Assembly (NCBI GenBank): GCA_022559845.1
Contig: CM040120.1
Coordinates: 166,948,334-167,012,333, forward strand
Source of the DNA: Amorphophallus konjac
Taxonomy: Eukaryota > Streptophyta > Magnoliopsida > Alismatales > Araceae
Direction of reading: 5' to 3'
Length of the DNA: 64,000 nucleotides
In this document: in pieces, positions 11,125 through 22,739 of the stretch
Layout: every line of letters begins with the position of its first letter
How positions within the stretch are numbered: the stretch's first letter is position 1
Notes under the pieces: model-generated
Seen by the model: only the letters and a program-made list of their open reading frames with translations
Told to the model about the DNA's origin: nothing
Databases searched by the model: none
Position numbers and translations under genes: made by a program

Positions 11125-11883
11125 CCTTTCATGAAATAATAGCCTTTCATCAGATGCTAGCTTGAAATTTGGCCGCTCCTCTAGCTTACCGTTGATCTCC
11201 ACTAGCACTGGGTCTTCATCTTGTAACCCTTTGATTTTGGAGAGTAAATCCAATTGTATCCTCAGGTGCGATAGAGTAATGCATCCCTTCTCCTTGTCCG
11301 TGCTTATTTTAAGTTTGGAGAATTACTCTCACATCTTCCAATCTTGGATCATACAGTTGGCCAATAATGCTCTTGGCTTTTGAATAAGGGCATCGGCTAC
11401 ATGATTACCCTTTCTAGGATGGTATTATATAGTGAATTCGAAGTCCTTGACGTACTCTAGCCAACGTCTCTGTCTCATATTCAACTCATTTTATGAGAAT
11501 AAATATTTGGGACTCTTGTAATCGCAGTACACGGTAAACTGCTCTCCGTAGAGATAGTGTCTCCAGATCTTCAAAGCAAACACTACCGCGGCCAACTATA
11601 GGTCATGCACTAGGTAGTTCTCCTCATGCTTCTTTAGATGCCGAGAAGTGTAAGCAATGACTCTCCCTTGCTACATTAACACACATCCGAGGCCAATGCC
11701 AGATGCATCGGTATACACCTCGAACTTCGTTCCTTCAGCTGGTAGTGCTAAGACTGGAGCAGTCGTCAGATGATCCTTCAAGACTTGAAAGCTTCTCTCA
11801 CAATCTTCATTCCACTCATAAGGAATCTCCTTGCATGTCAGTCTGGTAAGAGGAACAGCAATCATGGAGAAGTCCTTTATAAA
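11125..11883 (-). pseudogene. pol: Element B pol: RNase H and spacer, broken
   Basis: This minus-strand remnant includes RNase H, which removes the RNA strand during reverse transcription. The first block (11865-11671) has WNEDCERSFQVLK and [15 protein letters not shown] with the catalytic Asp. Degenerate blocks then follow with stops ([36 protein letters not shown]). The last part, from 11253, reads LLSKIKGLQDEDPVLVEI and ends at FHERTC, where the plus-strand LTR interrupts it. Integrase is missing from this copy. Element A pol has the same order of motifs. Confidence 0.8.
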
Positions 11884-12656
11884 TCACCGGTAATAACCAG
11901 CTACTCCCAAGAAGCTACAGATCTCAATTGCATTTGTCGTCCTTTCCCAATTCTTCACAGCCTCGACTTTTGATGGATCAACTGAAATTCCATTCTTCGA
12001 AATCACATGCCCTAATAAAGATACCTCCTCGAGCCAGAAATCACATTTACTAAGCTTGGCATAAAGTTGATTCTTCCTTAATATTTGCAATGCAATTCTC
12101 AAATGTTCTTCATGATCTTCCTCGAACTTTGAATAGATCAATATATCATCAATAAAGACCACAACAAATTGATCTAGATGAGGCCTGAATATGCTGTTCA
12201 TCAACTACATAAGGCTGTAGGGGCATTCGTTAGTCAAAAAGGTATAACCGTAAATTCATAATGCCCATACCTGCTCCAAAATACCGTCTTGTGAATATCC
12301 TCATCCTTGATTCTTAATTGATGGTATCCTGACCTGAGATCAATATTCGAGAAATATTTGGCTTCAGATATTTGATCAAATAATTAATCGATCCTCGGTA
12401 GTGGATACTTGTTCTTGATAGTAAGGTGGTTCAGCTATCGATAATCGATGCAGAGTCTCATTGATCCATCCTTCTTCTTGACAAATAACATAGGCGCTCC
12501 CCACGGAGAAGTACTTGGTCTAATAAAACCCTTCTTCAATAATTCCATCAATTGTTCCTTCAATTCTTTTAGCTCGGTGGGGGACATTCTATAAGGTTCC
12601 TTGGAGACAGGGCCAGCACCATGGACAAGGTCGATGGTGAAAGCCACTTCTCTCTC
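11884..12656 (-). pseudogene. pol: Element B pol: reverse transcriptase, broken
   Basis: This is Ty3/gypsy reverse transcriptase in pieces. The N-terminal block reads [15 protein letters not shown], then [24 protein letters not shown]. The middle block is [15 protein letters not shown]. The catalytic block is [14 protein letters not shown], with the DD pair retained, followed by [11 protein letters not shown] and FLGVAGYYR. In-frame TAG, TAA and TGA codons separate the first two blocks, and further stops fall after the PF motif. It cannot make a functional enzyme. The sequence type matches chromodomain-bearing gypsy elements, as in element A. Confidence 0.87.
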
Positions 12657-13136
12657 CTAGGGTAAATCGGGTAAATCCTCTCGAAATATGTCAGAAAACT
12701 CCTTGACTACATGGATGTCTTCTAGCTTGGACTCTTTAACTTCCATGGCAGTCACAAATGCTATGAAAGCCACACGCCCCTTTATTAAGAGCTCACTAGC
12801 TCGGAGAGCCGAAATAAGGGGTGACATGTTTCGACTCCGAGGACTAGTGTAAACTAGCTCCGAATGATCATCAAAAGTTACATTACCCTTCCGGCAATCT
12901 ATAACTGCCTTGTATGTTGATAGCCAATCGGCACCTAATATGACATCATACCCTTTCATGTCTAGGCATATCAAATTGACAGGTAGATTTTGCCCTTTAA
13001 CCATAACTTTACTATTCGGGTAATGGTGTATAATCTCGGATTCGCTTCCAACAGGAGTAAAAATAACTAAGTCTAACCATATAGGTTCCATAGAGAATGA
13101 AGTAGCAAATCCTTTGGAAACAAACGAATGAGTCAC
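12657..13136 (-). pseudogene. pol: Element B pol: aspartic protease region
   Basis: A 159-residue open piece upstream of RT in the same orientation contains a retropepsin-type fold signature: LPVNLICLDMKGYDVILGADWLS, the conserved block that follows the active site in gypsy proteases. A linker to RT follows (VKEFSDIFREDLPDLP). The DTG-type active site expected near 13160-13150 falls at the disrupted boundary (an ILFDIGVTHSFVS-like reading just upstream), so catalytic competence is doubtful. It would process Gag-Pol. Confidence 0.78.
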
Positions 13137-13177
13137 GCCAATATCAAATAAAATTAAGGCAGACTAGGAACAAATAG

Positions 13178-14186
13178 TTAAGGTACCTTCCACGATACCT
13201 CCTTCACTCTATTCCGCCTCTTGAAGAGCTTGGATACGGGCTTACTTTTTGACTGGGCACTTCTCATCTCTAGTTTGATCATTGAGTAGGGGACAGTCGA
13301 AAATCCGATGATCACGGCTCCCGCATCGGAGACAAGCCCCCAACCTTCGCCAACACTCGTCGGCCTTATGTTTGGCCTTGTCCCAATGTTTACACACCTC
13401 CTTCGAAGGTGCGGTGGTGATGGAAAAAGGTTTGATACCCTTCTTAATCTTCTTATCTTTGGAAGAATCGCCTCCATCATTAGATCTCTTCCTGTTAAAG
13501 GCAAGTTTGAATGAGCCGAAGCTTGTGACGTGTTCCTTCTTTTCCCTCCCATGGATCCGATCGGACAGCTCCATGGCATCTTCTAGCAACTGGGCTCGCC
13601 TTACCATCTGCGAATAGATTTGAATATCCATCGGCGCCAGTTAAGTGATGTATTGTGGCCGAAGCCCATTAAGAAATCTCCGAGCCTTCATCTTCTCGGT
13701 ACACACAAAATGCGGTGCATACCTTGATAGTCGGGAGAATTGGGCCTCATACTCGGCCACCGATAAAGTCCTTTGCTTAAGTGCGACAAACTCCGTGGCT
13801 TTCTTCTCTTGGATACGATCCGAGAAATATTTATTGTTGAAATAATCAACAAATTCAACCCACATAACTTGCTCATGGGGTAAAGTAACTTCCACCCACT
13901 CCCACCAGAAGCGAGCGTCCTGCTCCAGTTGGAAAGTCGCTAATAACACCTTTTTCTCATCCGTGCATTACATCACACAGAATATCCTTTCGATCTCCAT
14001 GATCCAATTCTCGCCGTCGTCGAGGTCGGACGAGCCAGTGAACTTCAACGGGTTCATGTTGCGAAAACTACGGTGGAAATTATCCGCTCCACGATTCATT
14101 CTCCATTGCGTGACTTGTTGTAGCGCTTGAGTAAGGCCTTGAACGGTGCGTTGCATATCGCGCTATTGTGCTATCTGGGCGGCCAT
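13178..14186 (-). pseudogene. gag: Element B gag, frameshifted
   Basis: The likely start is the ATG at 14186 (MAAQIA), followed by an early TAG at the eighth codon and a continuing frame. The retrotransposon gag domain spans 14156-13641: FHRSFRNMNPLKFTGSSD, then FQLEQDARFWWEWV, then YFNNKYFSDRIQEKKATEF. The C-terminal block (13631-13242) carries CKHWDKAKHKADEC and CLRCGSRDHRIFDC, two CCHC-like knuckles, the first lacking its second Cys. Stops separate the blocks. It lies 155 bp from the PBS, as expected for gag. Confidence 0.85.
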
Positions 14187-14340
14187 GGTCCTACAAGAGA
14201 ATTTAAGTCTAATTAGTTTCGTATTTTAACTATAGGGTTGGACGTCCTATGTTGACTTAACCCATGGCGCTACCCATCTCACCGGGTATAAGGAACAACC
14301 TAACCTTGGGCTTGGGTTCCTAGGTAACTTGAATAACATA
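14187..14340 (-). other. Element B leader between PBS and gag
   Basis: This short untranslated leader lies between the PBS and the gag ATG. A pyrimidine-rich tract with TTGTAG lies just upstream of the ATG and resembles a splice acceptor; nothing else was recognised. Confidence 0.5.
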
Positions 14341-14353
14341 GGCTCTGATACCA
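14341..14353 (-). other. Primer-binding site of element B (initiator tRNA-Met)
   Basis: On the minus strand TGGTATCAGAGCC complements the 3' end of plant initiator tRNA-Met. It lies 7 bp inside the LTR edge at 14361. Confidence 0.88.
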
Positions 14354-14360
14354 TAAAAAT

Positions 14361-15481
14361 TATCACGCCCCGAGTGCAAAAGGAACCCGGTACGTGTGAT
14401 GAGTTTATATCGATCATGTCAATCAGAGCGTAAGGAAATTCGACAAATAAGACTGAGTGCGGAATAACAAGATAAAACTAAATCCAATTCATTCATTATT
14501 ACCATCAAATAACTCCATTACATAATCCTTCAACGAAAAGAGTACTAAATGACATTCCAAACTCAATAAAAGAAAATTACAATAATAGACTGAAGAAAGA
14601 TGAAAAAGACTCGGCTTGATGATAACATAAGATATATGGGTGCAACTTTACTCTCGACTCTCTTGGTCATCCCCATCCGAATGATCCTCGTCATCAGAGT
14701 TACCTGAAAAATAGGGGAAAACACTAGGTGAGTGAACGCTCAGTAGGAATTATATCTCTAATCTATACTTGCTTAAAGTAATTAATGACTTATATTATGT
14801 GGCATGCTCATGTATGCAAGATAGCAAGAGATCATTGAATGTAGAATCAATCATGAAAGTAAAGAGAGTGAGCTATCAAGATATACAAGCAAGTGTTGGT
14901 GATAGACCAAGTAAAGTTTACCAAGATATCAAGCATGTAATTGTCAAGTCAAGTACCAAGATATTGGCTTTTAATTCATTTAAGTAATTTGCCCAATCTG
15001 GGCCACGCAAGTCATATCATGTAATATCAAGCACGTAATAGCAAGAGAGAGAGTGGAATGTCATCGATTAATCAAGCTAGTCATGCACTCCAGTGCAATG
15101 CCACACAATGGTCAATATAGCTCCCATGAACACAAGTACTTTCGGGTGCTCCTCCCAGGACTAGACTAGGCCCTATTAACGCCAGGCATTGAGTCATGTA
15201 AAATATCTAGACATCCACTAAAGTTATAGCCAATAGAATTTCAAAGGAATAATCCATTGTAGGAACATTACGATAGTTCACGGAACAAGGAGTTCAAGGA
15301 TAAAACTTTGGATAAGTATGACATAGTGAAAAGTCTCTTGTAAAAATCATGATATTCGTGAAACTGGGTAATTGCCGTCCACTCAGACCACCGCCAAATC
15401 CAGAATTGGCGCCCACTGGGGTGGCCGCTAATACTGGGAACAACACAGGCACGAAGAAATAGCGACTTCTCAAACCATCGA
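14361..15481 (-). mobile_element. Element B 5' LTR, inner part
   Basis: The plus strand begins TATCACGCCCCGAG, the reverse complement of the family-A LTR end with one base changed. Like A it contains AATCAGAGCGTAAGG early on. The LTR is interrupted at 15482 by element C and resumes at 22740. The two parts together give about 3.0 kb, the size of the sister LTRs. Paired GGCGCCCAC/GTGGCCGC-type elements lie near 15400-15430. No genes are present. Confidence 0.75.
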
Positions 15482-16138
15482 TGTCACACCCTGAACCGAT
15501 AGTAGCGGAACGTGTCGTTTGCTCGGAACGTGGCAGTTAAACAGTCGTGAATAATCAAGAGCAATCACATAAGACCATATAATTTGGAACAATAATAAAA
15601 TTTTATTTCAAATATAAGTCTCTTCCAAATTCAAATTCTAAAACTTGAAGACTCAACTACATCACAATGAAAGAAAAGGAGACGACGCACTAACGGATTT
15701 AGACAAAATAACTAAATAAGAGACACCATACTAGACTAAAGAAAGATAAAAGACTCGGGTTCACTGATTTCTAGAGCTTGCTTGCACACTTGCCCCTTCC
15801 GTGTGAGTCTCGGTCTCGCTAGCCATCGGGATACCTGAAAAATGTTAGAATAATATGGGTGTCCGAAAGCTCAGTAGGAATTATATCTCAAAAATAAGCA
15901 ATTGGTTTAAGTAATTACGTCTTCGCATGTAAATGCAATAAAGCTATGCATGTAGATATAGCGGCAGGAAACTAGCAAGAGATTAAGCAAGTCTTTAACA
16001 AGGGATAGTCAAGAGAGAGAATTGAAGATTTATTGGCTACTTTCACGCAAGTACATTGCCCATTCCGGGTCACGCTAGTCAAGTCACGCAGGTACTTTGC
16101 CCATCTCGGGCCATGCAAGTTGAGTCACGCAATGCATG

Positions 16139-16187
<49 letters not shown>

Positions 16188-18626
16188 TGCCAATAGATCA
16201 AACTAGTCATGCACTTCGGTGCAATGCCAGACACCGTGATCATTACAACTTCTATGGGCACAAGTACTTTTGGGTGCTCCTCCCAGGACCAGTCGGGCCC
16301 TATGTGCACAGCATTAAAAATAGATCTCGACATCCACTATAGTTCTTAGCCAATAGAGAATTCCAAAGAACAAGCTTTAATAGAATGAGGAATAGAGTTT
16401 ATGGAACTCAAGGGCAAGGCCCTTGGGTAACGATAGACTAGCGATAAAATCCATGCAAAGAGCATAGACAAACCGTGACATGTCGATAAACTAGGTAGAA
16501 TTGGCTCCCTAATTAGGTGCCATGACATTAAGAATAAGCACTCATATAACAATGGTTGGTCGTTCTTGTACATGATAAGGTAGATAGAATTAGTGTCCAC
16601 AAGTATGGCACATAATTCTTAATAAACATTAATGGCATGGTTTCCCATTCCATTAATTCAAGAATATTCTCATGACATCCAAGTAGCATGTCATGAGGGC
16701 CGGTATACATGGCAATCAAGTAGTGTCATGGGTTTTAATGGTACAACCTGTTCAATCGGCCTTGAGGGAATCCAAGGCTACGAGGAGTCTTACGGAGGTC
16801 TCTATGATAAAATCACCAGTCTGAAGGAACGGAATGTCCCGCGGAGGGTTCATCTATCACCGAGAAATAGTGGGGTAATCGATAAAATATTGTGAAACGT
16901 GAGACTATACTCACGGAATGGAATATAGTACCTATACGTATAACCCACTGTCAAGGGTTACAAACAACCACTAAATCAGAAAATAGTAAATTGACGCCTT
17001 AGATCACGTCTTCATTTCATGAAATAGCGCCCTGGGCAGGGTCGCTAGTTTAATATATAATGACTGTTCACGTAGTCGTTATATCCAGGTTCCATATTCA
17101 TTAAAATCTACAAAAATTCTCAATTCCAGATATTATGTAAATGACAACTTGGCTTAAGTCTTTAATTCAGTAATTAGCGCCCTAGTCACGGGCGTCATAT
17201 CTCAAGTTGATGGCAGGGTGCATGTCGTTATTTCAAAATCCATGTAATTAGGTCATGCATGGATCAAAGTTCACAGGTTATCACTAATTGGCGCCTGAGT
17301 GTGGGGGTGTTCATTCAATTGACGACCTGAAGACGGTCGTTATTTCTTTTTCACAAGATACGCACTGGGTAGGTACAATCATAGACACATGATTTTTGAA
17401 GTATGTCCAATCAAGAAACTAGAGACATGTGTAGATAGAGAAAAATGAATCTAACAAACAATATACTCATGCATTAGGTTAGATGACAGGGTTCACCGTT
17501 ATTAAATTTTGAACATGTGTAATTATTAATTAACTAGCAAATTGACAACTGTTTGCAAGGTCGTTATATCAAATAGCACCCTAGAGGGAGACATGATTTT
17601 GCTGAAACTCCCAGAAACATATCAAGCTCTACGTAACTCAATCTAACAAGCCTATATGCATGCTTATGATCTTGTAGCTATTAGATTGGGCTTGTACTTG
17701 AGAACACCTACCTTGGTTTTGAGGTTTGGGTGCTATAATGTGAAGAACGGTGATGAGATATCAAAATATCTGATACTCTATTTTGCAGCATGGCAGCGGC
17801 AGTAGGAAGAAGATGTATATATATAATAAGAGCAACTGCAGCAACGGCAGTACTTGATCAACAGCGGTGGCAGCAGTGAAGAAGCTGCGGCCCTTCACGT
17901 TCAGTAGTGAACAAGTTGGAGGAAGAAGACGTCGTCGGTGCAGGACCCGGTCGTGCAAGAGGAAAGAAGAGGAAGCAGGGGGTCTATCCTTCCCGTGCAG
18001 CCGACGGAGAAGCAGAAGAAGAGAGAATTCTTTTCTTCACGTACAACCGTCGGTAAGCAAAGAACAGAGACGGCAGCAGGTCGTTGTTGAAGGAAAAGAA
18101 CCAGCAGGTTGGCTCGACGGAGGGGGTTGGTATTTATAGGAAAAAGGTTTTGATCGAAGCTTGGAGTTCGATCGAGATTAGTATTTCCTTAGAAGTGGAC
18201 TCCTGCTAGAATTAGACTTCCTACGTATTAATCCTTCCTAGATCAATCCTTTCCCAGATTGCGTCTAGTTTCCTAGTTCGAACCAACACATCCACGGGTT
18301 TCCCGTTTTCATTCTGTAGAAAAATAGCGTCCGGAGGAGGGGCGTTAATTCAAGAAATGACGCTACTCTTAGGGGTCTTCAACTCCTTAAATAGCGCCCA
18401 GCAAGGGGGCGTCAATTCATCAATTAGCGCCCACTTGAGCAGTCTTCAATTAAATGGCGTCTTAAGAGGAGGCGTTAGTCATTTTTGGCCCATTTTGAGT
18501 TTAGGTGAAAGGTCCATTTAGAGAGTATATGAAGTCTAAGTGTATGTTGGGTTGGGCCTTGAACATTTTGTTTAGTCTTTTTAATCCATGTAGAATTTCA
18601 TTCCTTAATTTACCAGGGTTGCTACA
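15482..18626 (-). mobile_element. Element C 3' LTR
   Basis: This 3,145-bp LTR starts TGTCACACCC and ends GTTGCTACA on the plus strand. Read on the minus strand, the TATA box (CTATAAATA) lies at 18140-18131, giving over 2.6 kb of R/U5. A (GA)n tract occupies about 16140-16184. Short paired elements with cores such as GCGCCC/GGGCGT are frequent both upstream of TATA (18327-18475) and in R/U5 (about 16990-17600). It resembles the partner LTR at 19584 closely, with roughly 5% differences in stretches compared by eye. Confidence 0.85.
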
Positions 18627-18639
18627 CCCTCCCCCACTT
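18627..18639 (-). other. Polypurine tract of element C
   Basis: The minus strand reads AAGTGGGGGAGGG directly before the LTR start at 18626, identical to the tracts of the family-A elements. Confidence 0.85.
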
Positions 18640-18676
18640 AAAAGAATTTGGTCCCAAAATTCACATCATCCCTTAC

Positions 18677-19223
18677 TCAAGATGGGGAACTAGCTATAAT
18701 GTGAAGAAAAAGTCTAGATATATCGAATGGAAAAGAACGGATTTTAGGAAGAACGAATTTAGGCTTAAGGGTGAGGGTACCTTCCATAGCTTTTTCTTCC
18801 CTTGCGACATCGACTTCTGCCGAGGCTTGAGTCTTTCCTCGGCGGTCCCTAGTAGGACATTTTACTAACTTATGTTCCAAGCTCCCGCAACACAGACATG
18901 CTCTCGTCTTCCGATAACACTCCTCCGACTGATGGTTTGTGTTACCACAATATTGACATCTTTCCCGAGGAGCTACCAAATCTTTACCCTTCTTGCACTT
19001 CTTACACAGTTTGCACTTCTTACATTATTGGGAACTACCACCCTCGTTTGGCCTTTTCTGGGTCATGGTAAAACTCCCGAGATTGTTGGCTTTGTGTTTC
19101 CCTTCAGTTCTCTCCTTTTCTTTTACCGCCTTCTCTAACTCCTGGCCTTCTAACGAGGTCCGCATAAGTTTGTACATCTACTAGTACCATCTCAGGGACA
19201 AAGCTCGGCTTAGATGCTTCCAT
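18677..19223 (-). pseudogene. gag: Element C gag remnant with two zinc knuckles
   Basis: This is the nucleocapsid end of a gypsy gag. From an ATG at 19223 the frame reads MEASKPSFVPEMVLVDVQTY, which aligns with the element B gag block around 13631. A TGA and a frame change follow. Then 18979-18677 is open and contains CQYCGNTNHQSEEC and CLCCGSLEHKLVKC, two perfect CX2CX4HX4C knuckles that would bind RNA. The capsid domain has been deleted. It is the only coding trace in element C. Confidence 0.8.
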
Positions 19224-19362
19224 TTTATCTAGGTTCCTGCAAGAATAAGTGGGGAGATGATTTATTGACTCAAGAATTAATGTTAATGAAACGTAAGTAT
19301 TTTATCTTTCTTTTATAACTTTAACCCCAAGCTCTACCCATCTCTCACGAAATTCCTATAGG

Positions 19363-19583
19363 ATGACTGACAAGGATACTAAACCTATCACTTGAACTTA
19401 ATGACCTATGGATTTGAAAGCCGAAGCTCTGATATGACTGACAAGGATACTTGGCCTATCACTGGAACCTAATAACTGGAGGATATGAAAGCTGAAGCTT
19501 TGATATGACTGACAAGGATACTTGACCTATCATTGGAACCTAATAACTTGAGGATGTGAAAGTCGAAGCTCTGATACCACCTC
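19363..19583. repeat. Three ~71-bp direct repeats ending in the PBS region
   Basis: Units start at 19363, 19434 and 19505 (ATGACTGACAAGGATACT...GAAGCTCTGATA). Each ends in the sequence that forms the PBS on the minus strand. Only the unit next to the LTR keeps TGGTATCAGAG; the other two read TCATATCAGAG or TCATATCAAAG. The PBS neighbourhood has been triplicated. Confidence 0.85.
19568..19579 (-). other. Primer-binding site of element C (initiator tRNA-Met)
   Basis: On the minus strand TGGTATCAGAGC lies four bases from the LTR at 19584, as in element B. Confidence 0.88.
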
Positions 19584-22500
19584 TGTCACGCCCTGAACTG
19601 ATAGCAGCGGAATGTGTCGTTTGCTCGGAACGTGGCAGTTAAACAGTCGTGAATAATCAAGAGCAGTCGCATAAGATCAAATAATTTGGAGCAATAATAA
19701 AATTTTATTTCAAATATAAGTCTCTTACAATTTTAAATTCTAAAACTTGAAGACTCAACTACATCACAATGAAAGAAAAGGAGACGATGCACTAACGGAT
19801 TTAGACAAGATAACTAAATAAGAGACACCCTACTAGACTCAAGAAAGATAAAAGACTCGGGTTCACTAATTTCTAGAGCTCGCTTGCACACTTACCCCTC
19901 CCGTGTGAGTCTCGGTCTCGCTAGCCATCAGGATACCTGAAAAATGTAAGAATAAACTGGGTAAGCGAAAGCTCAGTATGAATTATATCTCAAAAATAAG
20001 CAATTGGTTTAAGTAATTACGTCTTCGCATGTAAATGCAATAAAGCTATGCATGTAGAGATAAAAGCGGGAAACTAGCAAGAGATTAAGCAAGTCTTTAA
20101 CAAGAGATGGTCAAGAGAGAGAATTGAAGATTTATTGGCTACTTTCACGCAAGTACATTGCCCATTCCGAGCCATGCTAGTCAAGTCACACAGGTACTTT
20201 GCCCATTCCGGGCCACGCAAGTCGAGTCACGCAATGCATGCAAAAGAGAGAGAGAGAGAGTGAGAGAGAGAGAGAGAGAGAGAGTGGAATGCCAATAGAT
20301 CAAACTAGTCATGCACTTCGGTGTAATACCAAACACCGTGATCATTACAACTCCCATGGGCACAAGTACTTTTGGCTGCTCCTCCCAGGACCAGATCGGG
20401 CCCTATGTGCACAACATTAAAAATAGATCTAGACATCCACTATAGTTCGTAGCCAATAGAGAGTTCCAAAGAACAAGCTTTAATAGAATGAGGAAAAGAG
20501 TTTATGGAACTCAAGGGCAAGGCCCTTGGGTAAGGACAGACTAGCGATAAAATTCACACAAAAAGCATAGACAAACCGTGACAGGTCGATAAACTAGGTG
20601 GAATTGGCTCCCTAATTAGGTGCCATGACATTAAGAATAAGCGCTCATATAACAATGGTCGCTCGTTCTTGTACATGATAAGGTAGATAGAATTAGTGTC
20701 GACAAGTATGGCACATAATTCTTAATAAACATTAATGGCATGGTTTCCCATTCCAATAATTCAAGAATATTCTCATGACATCCAAGTAGCATGTCATGAG
20801 GGTCGGTATACCATGTTTCTTTAGAGTGACATGGCAATCAAGTTGTGTCATGGGTTTTAATGGTACAACCTGCTCAATCGGCCTTGAGGGAATTCAAGGC
20901 TACGAGGAGTCTTATGGAGGTCTCTATGATAAAATCACCAGTCCAAAGGAACAGAATGTCCCACGGTATCATCAAGAAATAGTGGGGTAATCGATAAAAC
21001 ATTGTGAAACGTGGGACTATACTCAGGGAATGGAATATAGTACCTATACGTAAAGCCCACTGTCAAGGGTTACAGACAACCACGAAATCAGAACACAGTA
21101 AATTGACGCCTTAGATCACGTCTTCATTTCATGAAATAGCACCCTTGGCAGGGTCACTAGTTTAATATAAAATGACTGTTCACTCAGTCGTTATATCCAG
21201 GTTCTATATTTATTAAAATCTTAAAAGATTCTCAATTCCAGATATTATGTAAATGATGACTTGGCTTAAGTCTTTAATTCAGTAATTAGCACCCTAGTCA
21301 GGGGCGTCATATCTCAAATTGATGGCAGGGTGCATGTCGTTATTTCAAAATCCATGTAATTAGGTCATGCATAGATCAAAGTTCACAGGTTATCACTAAT
21401 TAGCGCTTGAGTGTGGGGGCGTTCATTCAATTGACGACCTGAAGATGGTCGTTATTTCTTTGTCATATGATACGCACCGGGCAGGTACAATCATAGACAC
21501 ATGATTTTTGAAGTGTGTCCAATCAAGAAACTAGAGACATGTTCAGATTGAGAAAAACAGCATGAATCTAACAGTATACTCATGCATTAGGTTAGATGTC
21601 GGGGTTCACAGTTATTAAATTTTGAACATGTGTAATTATTAATTAACTAGCAAATTGATGACTGTTTGCAAGGTCGTTATATCAAATAGCGCCCTAGAGG
21701 GAGGCGCGATTTTACTGAAACTCCCAGAAACATATCAAGCTCTACGTAAATCAATCTAACAAGCCTATATGCATGCTTATGATCTTGTAGCTATTAGATT
21801 GGGCTTGTACTTGAGAACACCTACCTTGGTTTTGAGGTTTGGGTGCTATAATGTGAAGAACGGTGATGAGATATCAAAATATCTGATACTCTGTCTTGCA
21901 GCATGGCAGTGGCAGTAGGAAGAAGATGTATATATATAATAAGAGCAACTGCAGCAACGGCAGTACTTGATCAACAGTGGTGGCAGCAGTGAAGAAGCTA
22001 CGGCTCTTCACGTTCAGTAGTGAACAGGTTGGAGGAAGAAGACATCGTCGGTGCAGGACCCGGTCGTGCAAGAGGAAAGAAGAGGAAGCAGGGGGTCTAT
22101 CCTTCCCGTGCAGCCGACGGAGAAGCAGAAGAAGAGAGAATTCTTTTCTTCACGTACAACCGTCGGTAAGCAAAGAACAGAGACGGCAGCAGGTCGTTGT
22201 TGAAGGAAAAGAACCAACAGGTTGGCTCGACGGAGGGGATTGGTATTTATAGGAAAAAGGTTTTGATCGAAGCTTGGAGTTCGATCGGGATTAGTATTTC
22301 CTTGGAGGTGGAATCCTGCTAGAATTAGACTTCCTACATATTAATCCTTCCTAGATCAATCCTTTCCCGGATTGCGTCCAGTTTCCTAGTTCGAACCAAC
22401 ATAGCCATGGGTTTCCCATTTTCATTCTGTAGAAAAATAGCGTCCGGAGGAGGGGCATTAATTCAAGAAACGATGCCACTCTAAGGGGTCTTCAACTTCT

Positions 22501-22739
22501 TAAATAGTGCACAGCAAGGGGGCGTCAATTCATCAATTAGCGCCCACTTGAGTGGTCTTCAATTAATTGGCGCCTTAAGAGGAGGCGTTATTCTTTTTTG
22601 GCCCATTTTGAGTTTAGGGGAAAGGTCCATTTAGGGAGTATATGAAGTCTAAGTGTATGTTGGGTTGTACCTTGAACATTTTGTTTAGTCTTTTTAATCC
22701 ATGTAGAATTTCATTCCTTAATTTACCAGGGTTGCTACA
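19584..22739 (-). mobile_element. Element C 5' LTR
   Basis: This 3,156-bp LTR starts TGTCACGCCC and ends GTTGCTACA on the plus strand, partner of the LTR at 15482. The minus-strand TATA (CTATAAATA) lies near 22252-22244. A (GA)n tract at about 20246-20283 differs in length and purity from that in the partner. A short segment near 20812-20830 is present here and absent at the matching place in the other LTR. No coding sequence; short frames repeated in both LTRs are accidental. Confidence 0.85.

Larger units (their letters stand above)
15482..22739 (-). mobile_element. Element C: non-autonomous gypsy element nested in B
   Basis: A 7,258-bp element has two full LTRs, PBS and polypurine tract but only 957 bp between the LTRs. 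It retains only the gag C-terminus; capsid, protease, RT, RNase H and integrase are gone, so it would depend on a related autonomous element. It is in the same orientation as B and related in LTR layout. The flanks (ATCGA left, ACCGC right) do not form a clean duplication. Confidence 0.82.

Noticed and set aside
16140..16184. Dense (GA)n tract as a possible regulatory element
   Set aside because: Simple microsatellite differing between the two LTRs of element C; no further support.
17761..18139. Basic Arg/Glu-rich small frames in C LTRs (also 21874-22252)
   Set aside because: Derived from GA-rich leader sequence; present only because the LTRs are duplicated.
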